Part shown: positions 32,892 through 43,655 of the stretch, piece by piece
Layout: each line of letters starts with the position of its first letter
How positions within the stretch are numbered: the first letter of the stretch is position 1
Assembly (NCBI GenBank): GCA_023525975.1
Contig: CM042039.1
Coordinates: 15,964,501 to 16,028,500 of the forward strand
DNA: 64,000 bases
Origin: Smallanthus sonchifolius
Lineage: Eukaryota; Streptophyta; Magnoliopsida; Asterales; Asteraceae
Direction of reading: 5' to 3'
Notes under the pieces: generated by a model
Seen by the model: only the letters and a program-made list of their open reading frames with translations
Databases searched by the model: none
What the model was told of the DNA's origin: nothing
Translations under genes and position numbers: made by a program

Positions 32892-33074
32892 TATTTACAC
32901 CAAAGGATAGACGCACTCAACTGAACCGATGATGATGCTTGGTGGTTTCTTTACCTTCCATTGTTGAGTTGGTGGTTTTCCAGCTCTCTTTGTCCTTTTA
33001 GCAGCAGATGTTGTATCTGAGGATTTAGGCTTATCAGTAACAGATTTTGTTGCTGCTGATGGTTTTACTGCTGC
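32892..33074 (-). pseudogene. C-terminal piece of B gag, left of C
   Basis: Continues the gag frame interrupted by C: Ala/Lys/Ser-rich AAVKPSAATKSVTDKPKSS, then a basic stretch KRTKRAGKPPTQQWKVKKPP, ending at a stop after VECVYPLV. It is low in complexity and basic, as gag C-termini often are. The GCTGC at its right edge is the target duplication of C. Confidence 0.75.
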
Positions 33075-33900
33075 TGTGACACCCAGCATTTCAGGTCAAT
33101 ATCCACATTTCATAAACGCACGTTCATAATTATTATTTCCTGATATTTATTTTGACTAAGTAAAGTCAAGAAGTCTAGCAAAGGAGTTTATTCCAAGTCT
33201 AGTAAATCTTAAAGAATTGCTAGAAAAAGTAAGCAGAATAACCCGACTAAATACGAACGTTAATGGTTAAATAAGATAACCAGAAAAATATATATATATG
33301 TATATAATTTCTTCAACGAGCCATAAAATGATTAAAAATTATAATACCGTGAAGAATCGAAACCGAATTAAATTACCATTTGGAACTCTAATTAATACTA
33401 ATACCATTAATAAATTAATACTTAAAAATTTGTTATCATTAACCCCAAACCACCTCCTTGACTTTCTCGGCCGAGAGTCAGGGGAGCCATTCCCCCACTT
33501 GCAAATTCACTCAAATTTTCAATAAAAACCATACATCCTCAGTTGAAATCTCACAATCTCTTTTAAGCTTTCTCACTTTCTTACGGCAAATTCCCAATTC
33601 TCCTTCAAGTCGAAGTCCAGTTTTAAAGCGAAATCCACCATAATTCGGTGTCATAAGGAGAATTTCAAGTGTTCTTGAAGAGAGCTTAACAAAAGATTCA
33701 AGACCATTTCTCTGTTTCTCTCAAAATCATCATTCTCTGTTCAGAGGTAAAAACTCGATACCATCCATATTATTTGCTTTAAAACCGTAGCTAAACATAC
33801 AAATCGTTCAAACGAAAGTAAGATAACAATAAAAGTGTGTCAAATTCAATATTGGAACATAAAAATATACAGGACGAATTCTGTCAATCAAAGTGCAGTA

Positions 33901-34162
33901 ATCGAAACTATAGTTTCGATACCTGTTATTCAATCGAAACTAAGAGTTTCGATACCTATCAATCGAAACTAGGAGTTTCGATACCAGTTGTTCAATCGAA
34001 ATTAGGAGTTTCGATACCAGTTGTTCAATCGAAACTAGGAGTTTCGATACCAGTTGTTCAATCGAAACTAGGAGTTTCGATATCTAATTACTCAGTCGAA
34101 ACTAGGAAGTTTCGACATCTGTTCTGTTTAATCGAAACTAAGAAAGTTTCGATACCTGTTCA
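33901..34162. repeat. TCGAAAC palindrome array in 5' LTR of C
   Basis: Eight hairpin-capable units lie about 33 bp apart. The standard unit has arms TCGAAACT and AGTTTCGA around AGG. The 3' LTR has seven units; the missing one is a full 33 bp period. Confidence 0.92.
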
Positions 34163-34803
34163 TCAGCCCCATGGAACAGTAACTTAGAACTATATTATAA
34201 CGAAACAAGTGTTGAAAACTAAAAAGATATTTAAACAAAAGTAATCAGATCTGCTAAGTCAAGTGAACAACTTGCGTTTAAGACGGGTAGTCTTAACGTG
34301 TATGTTATCCTTGTGTAATTAGGATACGGATAGGCAAGTCTGCTGTTATTCAGATATTTGCTAGCATTCATACTGTCGAGGTGAGTTTCACTAATCCCCC
34401 TTTTTTCTAAAGTTTTGAAATGATTTGGGGTGGAAACATACTTATAAAAGACTTTTGTGTATAAATGAATTGAACTAATGATCTGACCGTATGTGTGTAT
34501 TGAGGGAAAAGTAAAGCGCTTAAAGTCCTCGGAATAAATTAGTAACCATTAGCTATGGACTTAGCCCGGGATTATATGAATAGTACTATTGGGGGTGACG
34601 CCTCCGGTCATGGTTAGTCGCGCTAACCAGGGGTTAAAATGGCCGAATGACCGCATATTGTCTTACTCGCAGAAAGGCGAGGGGAGGCACAGAATGTTGG
34701 GGTTTGGTTACGGTCTCGTACATTACATACTATTTTGTATTCCTTGCAAGCTTACAAATGGGGTCAATAGATCGGATTAGTATTCATATTCATTGGTAAT
34801 ACA

Positions 34804-35096
34804 TACAAAAGAGTTCTGATCAGGCTAAAGTGATCAGGTTTTATACAAAAGAGTTCTGATCAGGCTAAAGTGATCAGGTTTTAAACAAAAGAGTTCTGAT
34901 CAGGCTAAAGTGATCAGGTTTTACACAAAAGAGTTCTGATCAGGCTAAAGTGATCAGATTTTAAACAAAAGAGTTCTGATCAGGCTAAAGTGATCAGGTT
35001 TTAAAGAAAAGAGTTCTGATCAGGTTAAAGTGATCAGGTTTAAACAAAAGAGTTCTGATCAGGTTAAGGTGATCAGGTTTAACAAGGAGTTTTGAT
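34804..35096. repeat. 40 bp tandem array in 5' LTR of C
   Basis: Units of about 40 bp (ACAAAAGAGTTCTGATCAGG and a GTGATCAGGTTTT half) are repeated seven times with a decayed eighth. Each contains TGATCA twice. The 3' LTR has eight full units. Confidence 0.92.
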
Positions 35097-35467
35097 CGTA
35101 AAATGATCAGATTTAAACATTGGGTTTATGATAACTCTTTATAATAACTTGTGAACTCACCAACCTCGTGTTGACAGTTTTAAGTATGTTTTCAGGAAAT
35201 TGAACGTGGCAATCAGGTTAGCAATGTAGGATACATGCATGCACGTGGATACGACTTTTGGGAGGATTTCTCTTGTATAACTCATGGTCTTGAGTCATAT
35301 TTGCGAAATCTTAAACTTTTGTAAACTCAAGTTAATATTTTATGATGTAAATATTATAAACTCGATTATGTATCCAATTACGTGTATGTGTTTGCGATAA
35401 TCATATGCTTTGGAAACAAGTGAACGTCGTGCCTCGCGTTTCCGCCTTGGCGGGGTGTGACAGAACT

Positions 35468-35479
35468 TGGTATCAGAGC
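35468..35479 (+). promoter_or_regulatory. Primer-binding site of C
   Basis: TGGTATCAGAGC, initiator methionine tRNA type, five bases after the 5' LTR. Confidence 0.93.
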
Positions 35480-35609
35480 CATTGATTATAGCGAACTAGG
35501 TGTCTAAAACGGAACCTAGTCTATAATTTGAATGACTCACTAAAACGTTTTCATTGCATAAGCATTGCATAACCAGTCATCATGTCATGTGGATATTGTA
35601 GTCACAAGC

Positions 35610-36368
35610 ATGTCGTCACATTCACACACTGACCCAGTCTCTGACCCTGAATCCAACGAGGAACTTCCCGCCACACGGCCCAAAAATCGAGTGCAAGTAC
35701 GCAGCTCCACACCACCTAATGTCGCCCTGGGAGAACCGCCTATAGTCTACCGAAAGAAAAACGGAGGACCAGTTAAGGTGCAAAGTGCTAGGAAGAAGGT
35801 TCGACTTCCACGCAAAAGGACTCTAGCAGCCCGTGACCCGGAAAACTTAGAGACCGGTGAAGAACCACCTAAGCAACGACCCTGTTACCACCCTACCGTG
35901 GGGACTATCCGTTGGATGCCTCGTGCTCTGGCACGATGGAGGGAGATGGAGAGCATTCCATCTACCTTTGAGCTCGGAGAGTCTTCCAACTCTCCAACAC
36001 CCCTACCCCACACTGGGGAAGCCATGGAACTCACAGTGCCTACATTAGTAGCACGTGTTCATACGCACGAAGAGCGTCTTGATGATCTCCTAGATGACAT
36101 TCGGGCACATGGGGATGCAGCCATGCGCTTACGTCAAAGGCTCGGATCTCGAGTACAGACTTTGGAGGATAGCACCCAAGACATACAGGGTGCCACTGAC
36201 TATCTAGAGTTGAGAGCCGACATGGACTGGCAGTTCACTCTCACAGTCCGAGACATGGTGGAGGCGCTGGAAGAAAGGACTTTAGCTGCAGAGTTTGTGG
36301 CTAGGGCTAGCTTTGTCATGGCAGGACTTGCCATGATGATTAGGTTGTACTCCCACTTCTTCTTTTAA
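35610..36368 (+). CDS. Extra ORF upstream of gag in C
   Basis: An uninterrupted frame of 252 codons runs from the first ATG (MSSHSHTDPVSDPESNEE). The N-terminal half is Pro/Arg/Lys-rich and basic (KKVRLPRKRTLAARD); the centre is GTIRWMPRALARWREME. The C-terminal third is helical, with probable coiled coil (VARVHTHEERLDDLLDDIRA to VRDMVEALEERTLAAEF) and a hydrophobic end. I do not recognise a named domain. It lies between the primer site and gag, where standard Tekay elements have no gene. Being open in an element that carries breaks elsewhere, it may be under selection in this family. The role is unknown; a nucleic-acid-binding or capsid-associated protein would fit its composition, but that is a guess. 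Confidence 0.7.
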   Translation: MSSHSHTDPVSDPESNEELPATRPKNRVQVRSSTPPNVALGEPPIVYRKKNGGPVKVQSARKKVRLPRKRTLAARDPENLETGEEPPKQRPCYHPTVGTIRWMPRALARWREMESIPSTFELGESSNSPTPLPHTGEAMELTVPTLVARVHTHEERLDDLLDDIRAHGDAAMRLRQRLGSRVQTLEDSTQDIQGATDYLELRADMDWQFTLTVRDMVEALEERTLAAEFVARASFVMAGLAMMIRLYSHFFF

Positions 36369-36625
36369 ACCTATTATGGGCGGGTTGTGCCCATAGCACA
36401 TTATGTAGTTTAAAACTTTAGTACTGATGTGGTCATGAGAACCCATCCCTTTTTGTATCCTTGTCTTTTGGAACAATGTACTATATATGTTTTAACTATG
36501 TATGTGATGGGTTACGTTGTAATGATGGTTGTTCACGTTTGATGTTGTTGTATCCTTATGTCATGATCTATCATTATTATTATATAATGTTATTTCTTTT
36601 TAATTGGTATGTTAGAAAGAACGTC
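36369..36625. other. Spacer between extra ORF and gag of C
   Basis: T-rich, without coding content. Confidence 0.5.
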
Positions 36626-36862
36626 ATGGCACCTAAACGAAGGACGCCCCGTAACACTACTAGTGGCAACAACGAGACAATTTCATCAAACATAGAACAA
36701 CTCATAGCACAACGAGTAGCTGCCGCCATGGAGCAGTATGAAGCAAATCGAAATAGTGGAGGAGGAAACGGCAGCGGTACCGGTGCAGGAGGTGCAGGAG
36801 GTAGCGGTACAGCAGGGGGCAGCGGTACAGCAGGAGGTTCCGGAGGTAATAAAAATAAATAA
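36626..36862 (+). pseudogene. N-terminal gag segment of C, out of frame
   Basis: It starts MAPKRRTPRNTTSG, continues with a short helix (IEQLIAQRVAAAMEQYEA) and a Gly/Ser/Thr linker, then stops in an A/T run. Tekay gags usually begin this way and run straight on to the conserved CTY..FL..P block. Here that block begins in another frame at 36877, so a small indel lies in the linker, unless translation begins again at 36877. Confidence 0.75.
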
Positions 36863-36876
36863 TCCATAACACAGTC

Positions 36877-39800
36877 ATGATCCGAATTAATGACGTTATG
36901 ACTTGTGATTCTACAGATGCTCCAAATAGGAAGTGCACCTACAAGGCTTTCCTATCCTGCAACCCCCGTAGTTTCAATGGCACCGAGGGTGCAGTAGGTC
37001 TAATGAGATGGATAGAAAAGATGGAGTCGGTTATTGATATTAGTGAATGCACCGCTGACTGCATGGTGAAGTATTCTACATGCACGCTCACTGATAAAGC
37101 TTTAACTTGGTGGAATACTCAAATGAAGACTTTGGGGAGAGAGACGGCATACCAATTATCTTGGGAAGATTTGAAAAACATGATGATTGAGGAATACTAT
37201 CCTCGGAACGAATTGCAAAAGATTGAAACTGAGATGTGGAACCTACAGATGATAGGAGATGATGTAGCGGGATACACCGACCGCTTCAATGAATTGGCAC
37301 TTCTGGTACCGCATATGGTTACACCAGAACATAAGCGTGTTGAGAGGTATCTGTGGGGCCTCGCGCCTCAAATTCGTAGCATGGTAACATCATCTAATCC
37401 AATAGATGCCAAGAGTGCTATAACTTTAGCATTCAAACTAAAGGATGATGCAGTACGTAATGAATTGTTTGTGAGGAAGGAGAATGAGGAAGGTAGATCT
37501 GGGGAGAAAAGGAAATGGATGGGAAATTCAAGTAACAAATCTGGAAAACAAGAGTTTAAGAAACAAGGAACTGTGAAGGCTTTTGCAGCCAACACAGTGG
37601 AAAGAAAGGAGTATGATAGGGGCCTACCGAGATGTAAGAGGTGTGGAAATCATCATGCCGGTGTTTGCATCAAGTGTGGAAAATGCGACAAGTTTGGTCA
37701 CACCACTCAAGCTTGTCGAACTAACAACCGAATGGGGAGAATTAAACCGGGATGTTTCGTATGTGGTGACCTGAAACATTACAAGAAGGATTGTCCCAAG
37801 TGGAAGAATCAGAACAACGCTCAGGCACCAGGGAGGGCATTTGTGATGGGTGCAAGGGACGCACGCCAGGACCCGAACATTGTCACTGGTACGTTCCCGA
37901 TAAATAATCATTATGCCTCTGTACTTTTTGATTCGGGTGCGGATATGAGCTTTGTGTCGAATGATTTTAAATCCTTACTCGGTATTAAGGCCAGCAAACT
38001 AGATCAAAGTTATACAATTGAATTAGCAAATGGGAAATTAATAGAAACCGAAGAGGTCATTAGGGGTTGTACTTTATGTTTAGAAAACCATACATTCAGT
38101 ATAGAACTTCTACCTGTTGAACTAGGGAGTTTTGATATTGTTATCGGCATGGATTGGCTATCAAAGAATCGTGCCGAGATCGTATGCTTCGAGAAGATTG
38201 TACGTATTCCCCAACCAAGTGGAGAAATTCTTTCAATTCAAGGCGAAATGTGTAGAACGATATTAAAGTCGATAAACTGCATGAAAGCTCATAAATATCT
38301 ACGCAAGGGTTATTGTGCATTCCTGGCTCACATCGTCGAGAAGAAACCCGAAGAACGTCGACTTGAGGACATACCAATAGTCAGAGATTACTCGGAGGTA
38401 TTTCCCGAGGACTTACCAGGATTACCATCATCAAGACAAGTCGAGTTCCGGATCGACCTAGTACCAGGAGCCGCACCAGTTGCACAATCGCCGTATCGTC
38501 TAGCCCCTTCCGAGATGCAGGAACTGTCGAGCCAATTACAAGAATTACTTGACAAAGGTTTCATAAGACCGAGTTTCTCACCATGGGGAGCTCCGGTCCT
38601 ATTTGTAAAGAAAAAGGATGGAACCTTTAGAATGTGCATTGATTATCGGGAATTAAACAAACTGACAATCAAAAATCGGTATCCTCTTCCTCGAATAGAC
38701 GATTTGTTTGATCAACTTCAAGGTTCCAGTTTCTATTCAAAAATTGATCTACGATCAGGGTATCATCAACTGAAAATTCAGGAAGAAGATATACCAAAAA
38801 CGGATTTTAGGACTCGTTACGGTCACTACGAGTTCCTAGTTATGCCATTTGGCTTGACTAATGCACCGGCCGTCTTCATGGATCTCATGAACCGCGTGTG
38901 CAAGCCGTACTTGGATAAATTCGTGATTGTGTTTATCGATGACATATTGTTGTATTCACGAACCAAGGAGGAACATGAACATCATTTGAAATTAATCTTG
39001 GAAATGCTCAGGAATGAGAAGCTTTATGCTAAATTCTCTAAGTGTGAGTTTTGGATCCAAGAGGTTCACTTTCTCGGACACGTTATCAATAAGAATGGTA
39101 TCCATGTGGATCCATCTAAGATTGAGGCCATCAAAAACTGGGAAGCACCAAGAACTCCGACTGAGGTGCGTCAATTTCTGGGTTTGGTAGGATATTACAG
39201 GCGATTTATCGAGAATTTTTCAAAGATAGCCTTACCTATGACCACGTTAACTCAGAAGGACAAAAAGTTTGATTGGACTGATAAACAAGAATCAGCTTTT
39301 CAATTGCTGAAGCAAAAACTTTGCAGTGCATCAATCCTATCCCTTCCAGAAGGAACTGACAATTTCATCGTGTACTGCGACGCATCACACCAAGGTCTGG
39401 GATGTGTATTAATGCAGAAAGAAAAAGTTATAGCGTATGCATCCAGACAGTTAAAAGTACATGACAAAAATTATACGACACACGATCTAGAATTGGGTGC
39501 TGTCGTGTTTGCACTCAAGATTTGGAGACATTACTTATACGGTACAAAATGTACTATCTTTACAGACCACAAGAGTCTCCAGCACATCTTTAATCAGAAA
39601 GAACTCAACATGAGGCAACGTCGTTGGGTAGAACTACTGAATGATTACGACTGTGATATCAAGTATCACCCTGGCAAGGCAAACGTCGTAGCAGATGCCT
39701 TGAGTCGTAAAGAACGAGTTAAAACACTCCGTGTTCGTGCCCTAGAATTGACAATTCATACGAGTCTCACGACTCAAATTCGGATGGCACAACAAGAAGC

Positions 39801-41220
39801 AATCAAAGAAGAAAATAGTCAGAATGAAGCTTTACGAGGAATGATAAAGCAGTTGGAACCAAAGTCAGATGACACTTTATACTTCATGAATAGAATTTGG
39901 GTGCCATGTTTTGGTAACTTACGGGAGTTGGTTATGGACGAAGCCCACAAGTCCAGGTACTCCATTCACCGAGGTTCGGATAAAATGTATAAGGATCTGA
40001 AAGAATTCTACTAGTGGCCGAACATGAAAGGAGAAATTGCTATTTATGTCGGTAAATGCCTAACATGTTCAAAAGTAAAAGCAGAACATCAGAAACCGTC
40101 AGGATTGTTACAACAACCCGAGATACCTCAATGGAAATGGGAACATATTTCCATGGATTTCATTACAAAGCTACCCAAGACGTCGAGCGGGTATGACACT
40201 ATATGGGTAATTGTCGATCGTTTGACGAAATCAGCTCATTTTCTACCCATCAAAGAGACGGATAAAACCGAGAAACTTGCAAGACTTTATATTAAGGAAA
40301 TTGTGGCTAGGCATGGAGTACCAATTTCTATTATCTCTGATAGAGACAGCAGATTTGTGTCTAGAATCTGGAAATCATTACAAGAAGCCATGGGCACACG
40401 TCTTGACATGAGCACGACATATCACCCACAAACAGATGGTCAAAGTGAAAGAACCATTCAAACCTTAGAGGATATGCTCCGTGCGTGTGCAATTGACTTC
40501 GGTGGAAATTGGGATACTCATTTACCACTAGCTGAGTTTTCATACAATAATAGTTACCACACCAGCATCAAAGCCGCTCCGTTTGAGGCTTTGTATGGTC
40601 GAAAATGTCGTTCACCTCTTTGTTGGGCAGAAGTTGGTGACAAGCATCTAACCGGTCCTGAAGTTATTCAAGAGACCACGGACAAGATTTTTAAAATCAA
40701 AGATCGTCTGAAGGCCGCCCGTGACATACAAAAGAGTTACGCGGATAACAGACGAAGACCTTTAGAATTCCAAGTGGGAGACAAAGTCATGTTAAAGGTC
40801 TCACCTTGGAAAGGAGTTGCAAGATTTGGCAACCGTGGCAAGCTTAACCCTAGGTACGTTGGACCATTTGAAATAATGGCTAGGGTTGGCCCGGTAGCTT
40901 ACAAGCTCAAGTTGCCACAAGAACTAAGCAATGTACATGATACGTTTCATGTATCAAATCTCAAGAAGTGTTTATCAGATGAGACGTTAATTATACCGCC
41001 TGATGAGATTCACATAGACGACAAGTTGCACTTCATTGAGGAACCTATGGAAGTCACAGATTGGAAGATTCAGAGAACAAGGCGCAGCCGTGTTAAGCTG
41101 GTCAAGGTACGTTGGAATTCAAAGCGCGGCCCCGAGTATACGTGGGAGCGGGAAGATAAAATGAAATCCAAGTACCCGTCCTTGTTTACAAAAACTCCAA
41201 GTCAGAGTGACAAGAACTGA
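36877..41220 (+). pseudogene. gag-pol polyprotein of C, one nonsense codon
   Basis: One long frame is broken only by TAG at 40012-40014. Gag has the FNGTEGAVGLMRWIEKME and ALTWWNTQMK blocks and three Cys/His clusters (residues ~255-310, among them CFVCGDLKHYKKDC). The protease triad is in LFDSGADMSFVS (~350). Reverse transcriptase has YRELNKLTIKNRYPLPRIDD and FIDDILLYS (~685). RNase H begins at IVYCDASHQGLGCV (~830). The integrase zinc finger surrounds the TAG; then come the DDE core (ISMDFITKLP, IISDRDSRF, PQTDGQSERTIQ), GYGRK-like LYGRKCRSPLCW and a C-terminal chromodomain-like block (VKVRWNSKRGPEYTWERED). The TAG stands where relatives have Trp. This places C in the Tekay/Del chromoviruses. 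Confidence 0.95.
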
Positions 41221-41243
41221 ATTTCGGGGAGAAATTCTCTGTA

Positions 41244-41255
41244 ACATGGGGAGAA
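41244..41255 (+). promoter_or_regulatory. Polypurine tract of C
   Basis: ATGGGGAGAA directly precedes the 3' LTR start TGTGACACC. Confidence 0.85.
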
Positions 41256-43650
41256 TGTGACACCCAGCATTTCAGGTCAATATCCACATTTCATAAACGC
41301 ACGTTCATAATTATTATTTCCTGATATTTATTTTGACTAAGTAAAGTCAAGAAGTCTAGCAAAGGAGTTTATTCCAAGTCTAGTAAATCTTAAAGAATTG
41401 CTAGAAAAAGTAAGCAGAATAACCCGACTAAATACGAACGTTAATGGTTAAATAAAATAACCAGAAAAATATATATATATGTATATAATTTCTTCAACGA
41501 GCCATAAAATGATTAAAAATTATAATACCGTGAAGAATCGAAACTGAATTAAATTACCATTTGGAACTCTAATTAATACTAATACCATTAATAAATTAAT
41601 ACTTAAAAATTTGTTATCATTAACCCCAAACCACCTCCTTGACTTTCTCGGCCGAGAGTCAGGGGAGCCATTCCCCCACTTGCAAATTCACTCAAATTTC
41701 CAATAAAAACCATACCTCCTCAGTTGAAATCTCACAATCTCTTTTAAGCTTTCTCACTTTCTTACGGCAAATTCCCAATTCTCCTTCAAGTCGAAGTCCA
41801 GTTTTAAAGCGAAATCCATCATAATTCGGTGTCATAAGGAGAATTTCAAGTGTTCTTGAAGAGAGCTTAACAAAAGATTCAAGACCATTTCTCTGTTTCT
41901 CTCAAAATCATCATTCTCTGTTCAGAGGTAAAAACTCGATACCATCCATATTATTTGCTTTAAAACCGTAGCTAAACATACAAATCGTTCAAACGAAAGT
42001 AAGATAACAATAAAAGTGTGTCAAATTCAATATTGGAACATAAAAATATACAGGACGAATTCTGTCAATCAAAGTGCAGTAATCGAAACTATAGTTTCGA
42101 TACCTATTATTCAATCGAAACTAAGAGTTTCGATACCTATCAATCGAAACTAGGAGTTTCGATACCAGTTGTTCAATCGAAACTAGGAGTTTCAATACCA
42201 GTTGTTCAATCAAAACTAGGAGTTTCGATATCTAATTACTCAGTCGAAACTAGGAAGTTTCGACATCTGTTCTGTTTAATCGAAACTAAGAAAGTTTCGA
42301 TACCTGTTCATCAGCCCCATGGAACAGTAACTTAGAACTATATTATAACGAAACAAGTGTTGAAAACTAAAAAGATATTTAAACAAAAGTAATCAGATCT
42401 GCTAAGTCGAGTGAACAACTTGCGTTTAAGACGGGTAGTCTTAACGTGTATGTTATCCTTGTGTAATTAGGATACGGATAGGCAAGTCTGCTGTTATTCA
42501 GATATTTGCTAGCATTCATACTGTCGAGGTGAGTTTCACTAATCCCCCTTTTTTCTAAAGTTTTGAAATGATTTGGGGTGGAAACATACTTATAAAAGAC
42601 TTTTGTGTATAAATGAATTGAACTAATGATCTGACCGTATGTGTGTATTGAGGGAAAAGTAAAGCGCTTAAAGTCCTCGGAATAAATTAGTAACCATTAG
42701 CTATGGACTTAGCCCGGGATTATATGAATAGTACTATTGGGGGTGACGCCTCCGGTCATGGTTAGTCGCGCTAACCAGGGGTCAAAATGGCTGAATGACC
42801 GCATATTGTCTTACTCGCAGAAAGGCGAGGGGAGGCACAGAATGTTGGGGTTTGGTTACGGTCTCGTACATTACATACTATTTTGTATTCCTTGCAAGCT
42901 TACAAATGGGGTCAATAGATCGGATTAGTATTCATATTCATTGGTAATACATACAAAAGAGTTCTGATCAGGCTAAAGTGATCAGGTTTTATACAAAAGA
43001 GTTCTGATCAGGCTAAAGTGATCAGATTTTATACAAAAGAGTTCTGATCAGGCTAAAGTGATCAGGTTTTAAACAAAAGAGTTCTGATCAGGCTAAAGTG
43101 ATCAGGTTTTACACAAAAGAGTTCTGATCAGGCTAAAGTGATCAGATTTTAAACAAAAGAGTTTTGATCAGGCTAAAGTGATCAGGTTTTAAAGAAAAGA
43201 GTTCTGATCAGGTTAAAGTGATCAGGTTTAAACAAAAGAGTTCTGATCAGGTTAAGATGATCAGGTTTAACAAGGAGTTTTGATCGTAAAATGATCAGAT
43301 TTAAACATTGGGTTTATGATAACTCTTTATAATAACTTGTGAACTCACCAACCTCGTGTTGACAGTTTTAAGTATGTTTTCAGGAAATTGAACGTGGCAA
43401 TCAGGTTAGCAATGTAGGATACATGCATGCACGTGGATACGGCTTTTGGGAGGATCTCTCTTGTATAACTCATGGTCTTGAGTCATATTTGCGAAATCTT
43501 AAACTTTTGTAAACTCAAGTTAATATTTTATGATGTAAATATTTTAAACTCGATTATGTATCCAATTACGTGTATGTGTTTGCGATAATCATATGCTTTG
43601 GAAACAAGTGAACGTCGTACCTCGCGTTTCCGCCTTGGCGGGGTGTGACA
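41256..43650 (+). repeat. 3' LTR of C (2,395 bp)
   Basis: Differs from the 5' LTR by one 40 bp unit more, one 33 bp palindromic unit fewer (net +7) and a small number of substitutions, several of them G to A or C to T. Confidence 0.97.
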
Positions 43651-43655
43651 GCTGC

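Larger units (their letters stand above)
33075..35462 (+). repeat. 5' LTR of C (2,388 bp)
   Basis: Holds two internal arrays: eight units with arms TCGAAAC/GTTTCGA at 33901-34162, and seven ~40 bp units built on GTTCTGATCAGG at 34804-35080 plus a degenerate one. A TATATATGTATATA word is at 33290. Short peptides that can be translated from the arrays are by-products of the repetition. Confidence 0.97.
33075..43650 (+). mobile_element. Element C, gypsy, Tekay/chromovirus-like
   Basis: The 10,576 bp element has LTRs of 2,388 and 2,395 bp that begin TGTGACACCC and end GGGGTGTGACA, with duplication GCTGC at 33070-33074 and 43651-43655. A primer site, an extra ORF, gag-pol with a chromodomain-like C-terminus and a polypurine tract follow in order. 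The LTRs are almost identical outside their repeat arrays. It sits in the gag gene of B and is the youngest insertion of the nest. Confidence 0.97.

Noticed and set aside
33837..34187. Open frame with repeated QSKLGVSIPVV peptide
   Set aside because: It lies wholly in the LTR of C and is produced by the 33 bp palindrome array; the frame has no start context, and the 3' LTR version differs in length.
34804..35096. CRISPR-like array
   Set aside because: A 40 bp tandem array without unique spacers, inside a plant LTR and present in both LTRs.
36580..36867. Pro/Leu-rich minus-strand frame
   Set aside because: Mirror of the Gly/Ser/Thr-rich gag linker of C on the other strand.
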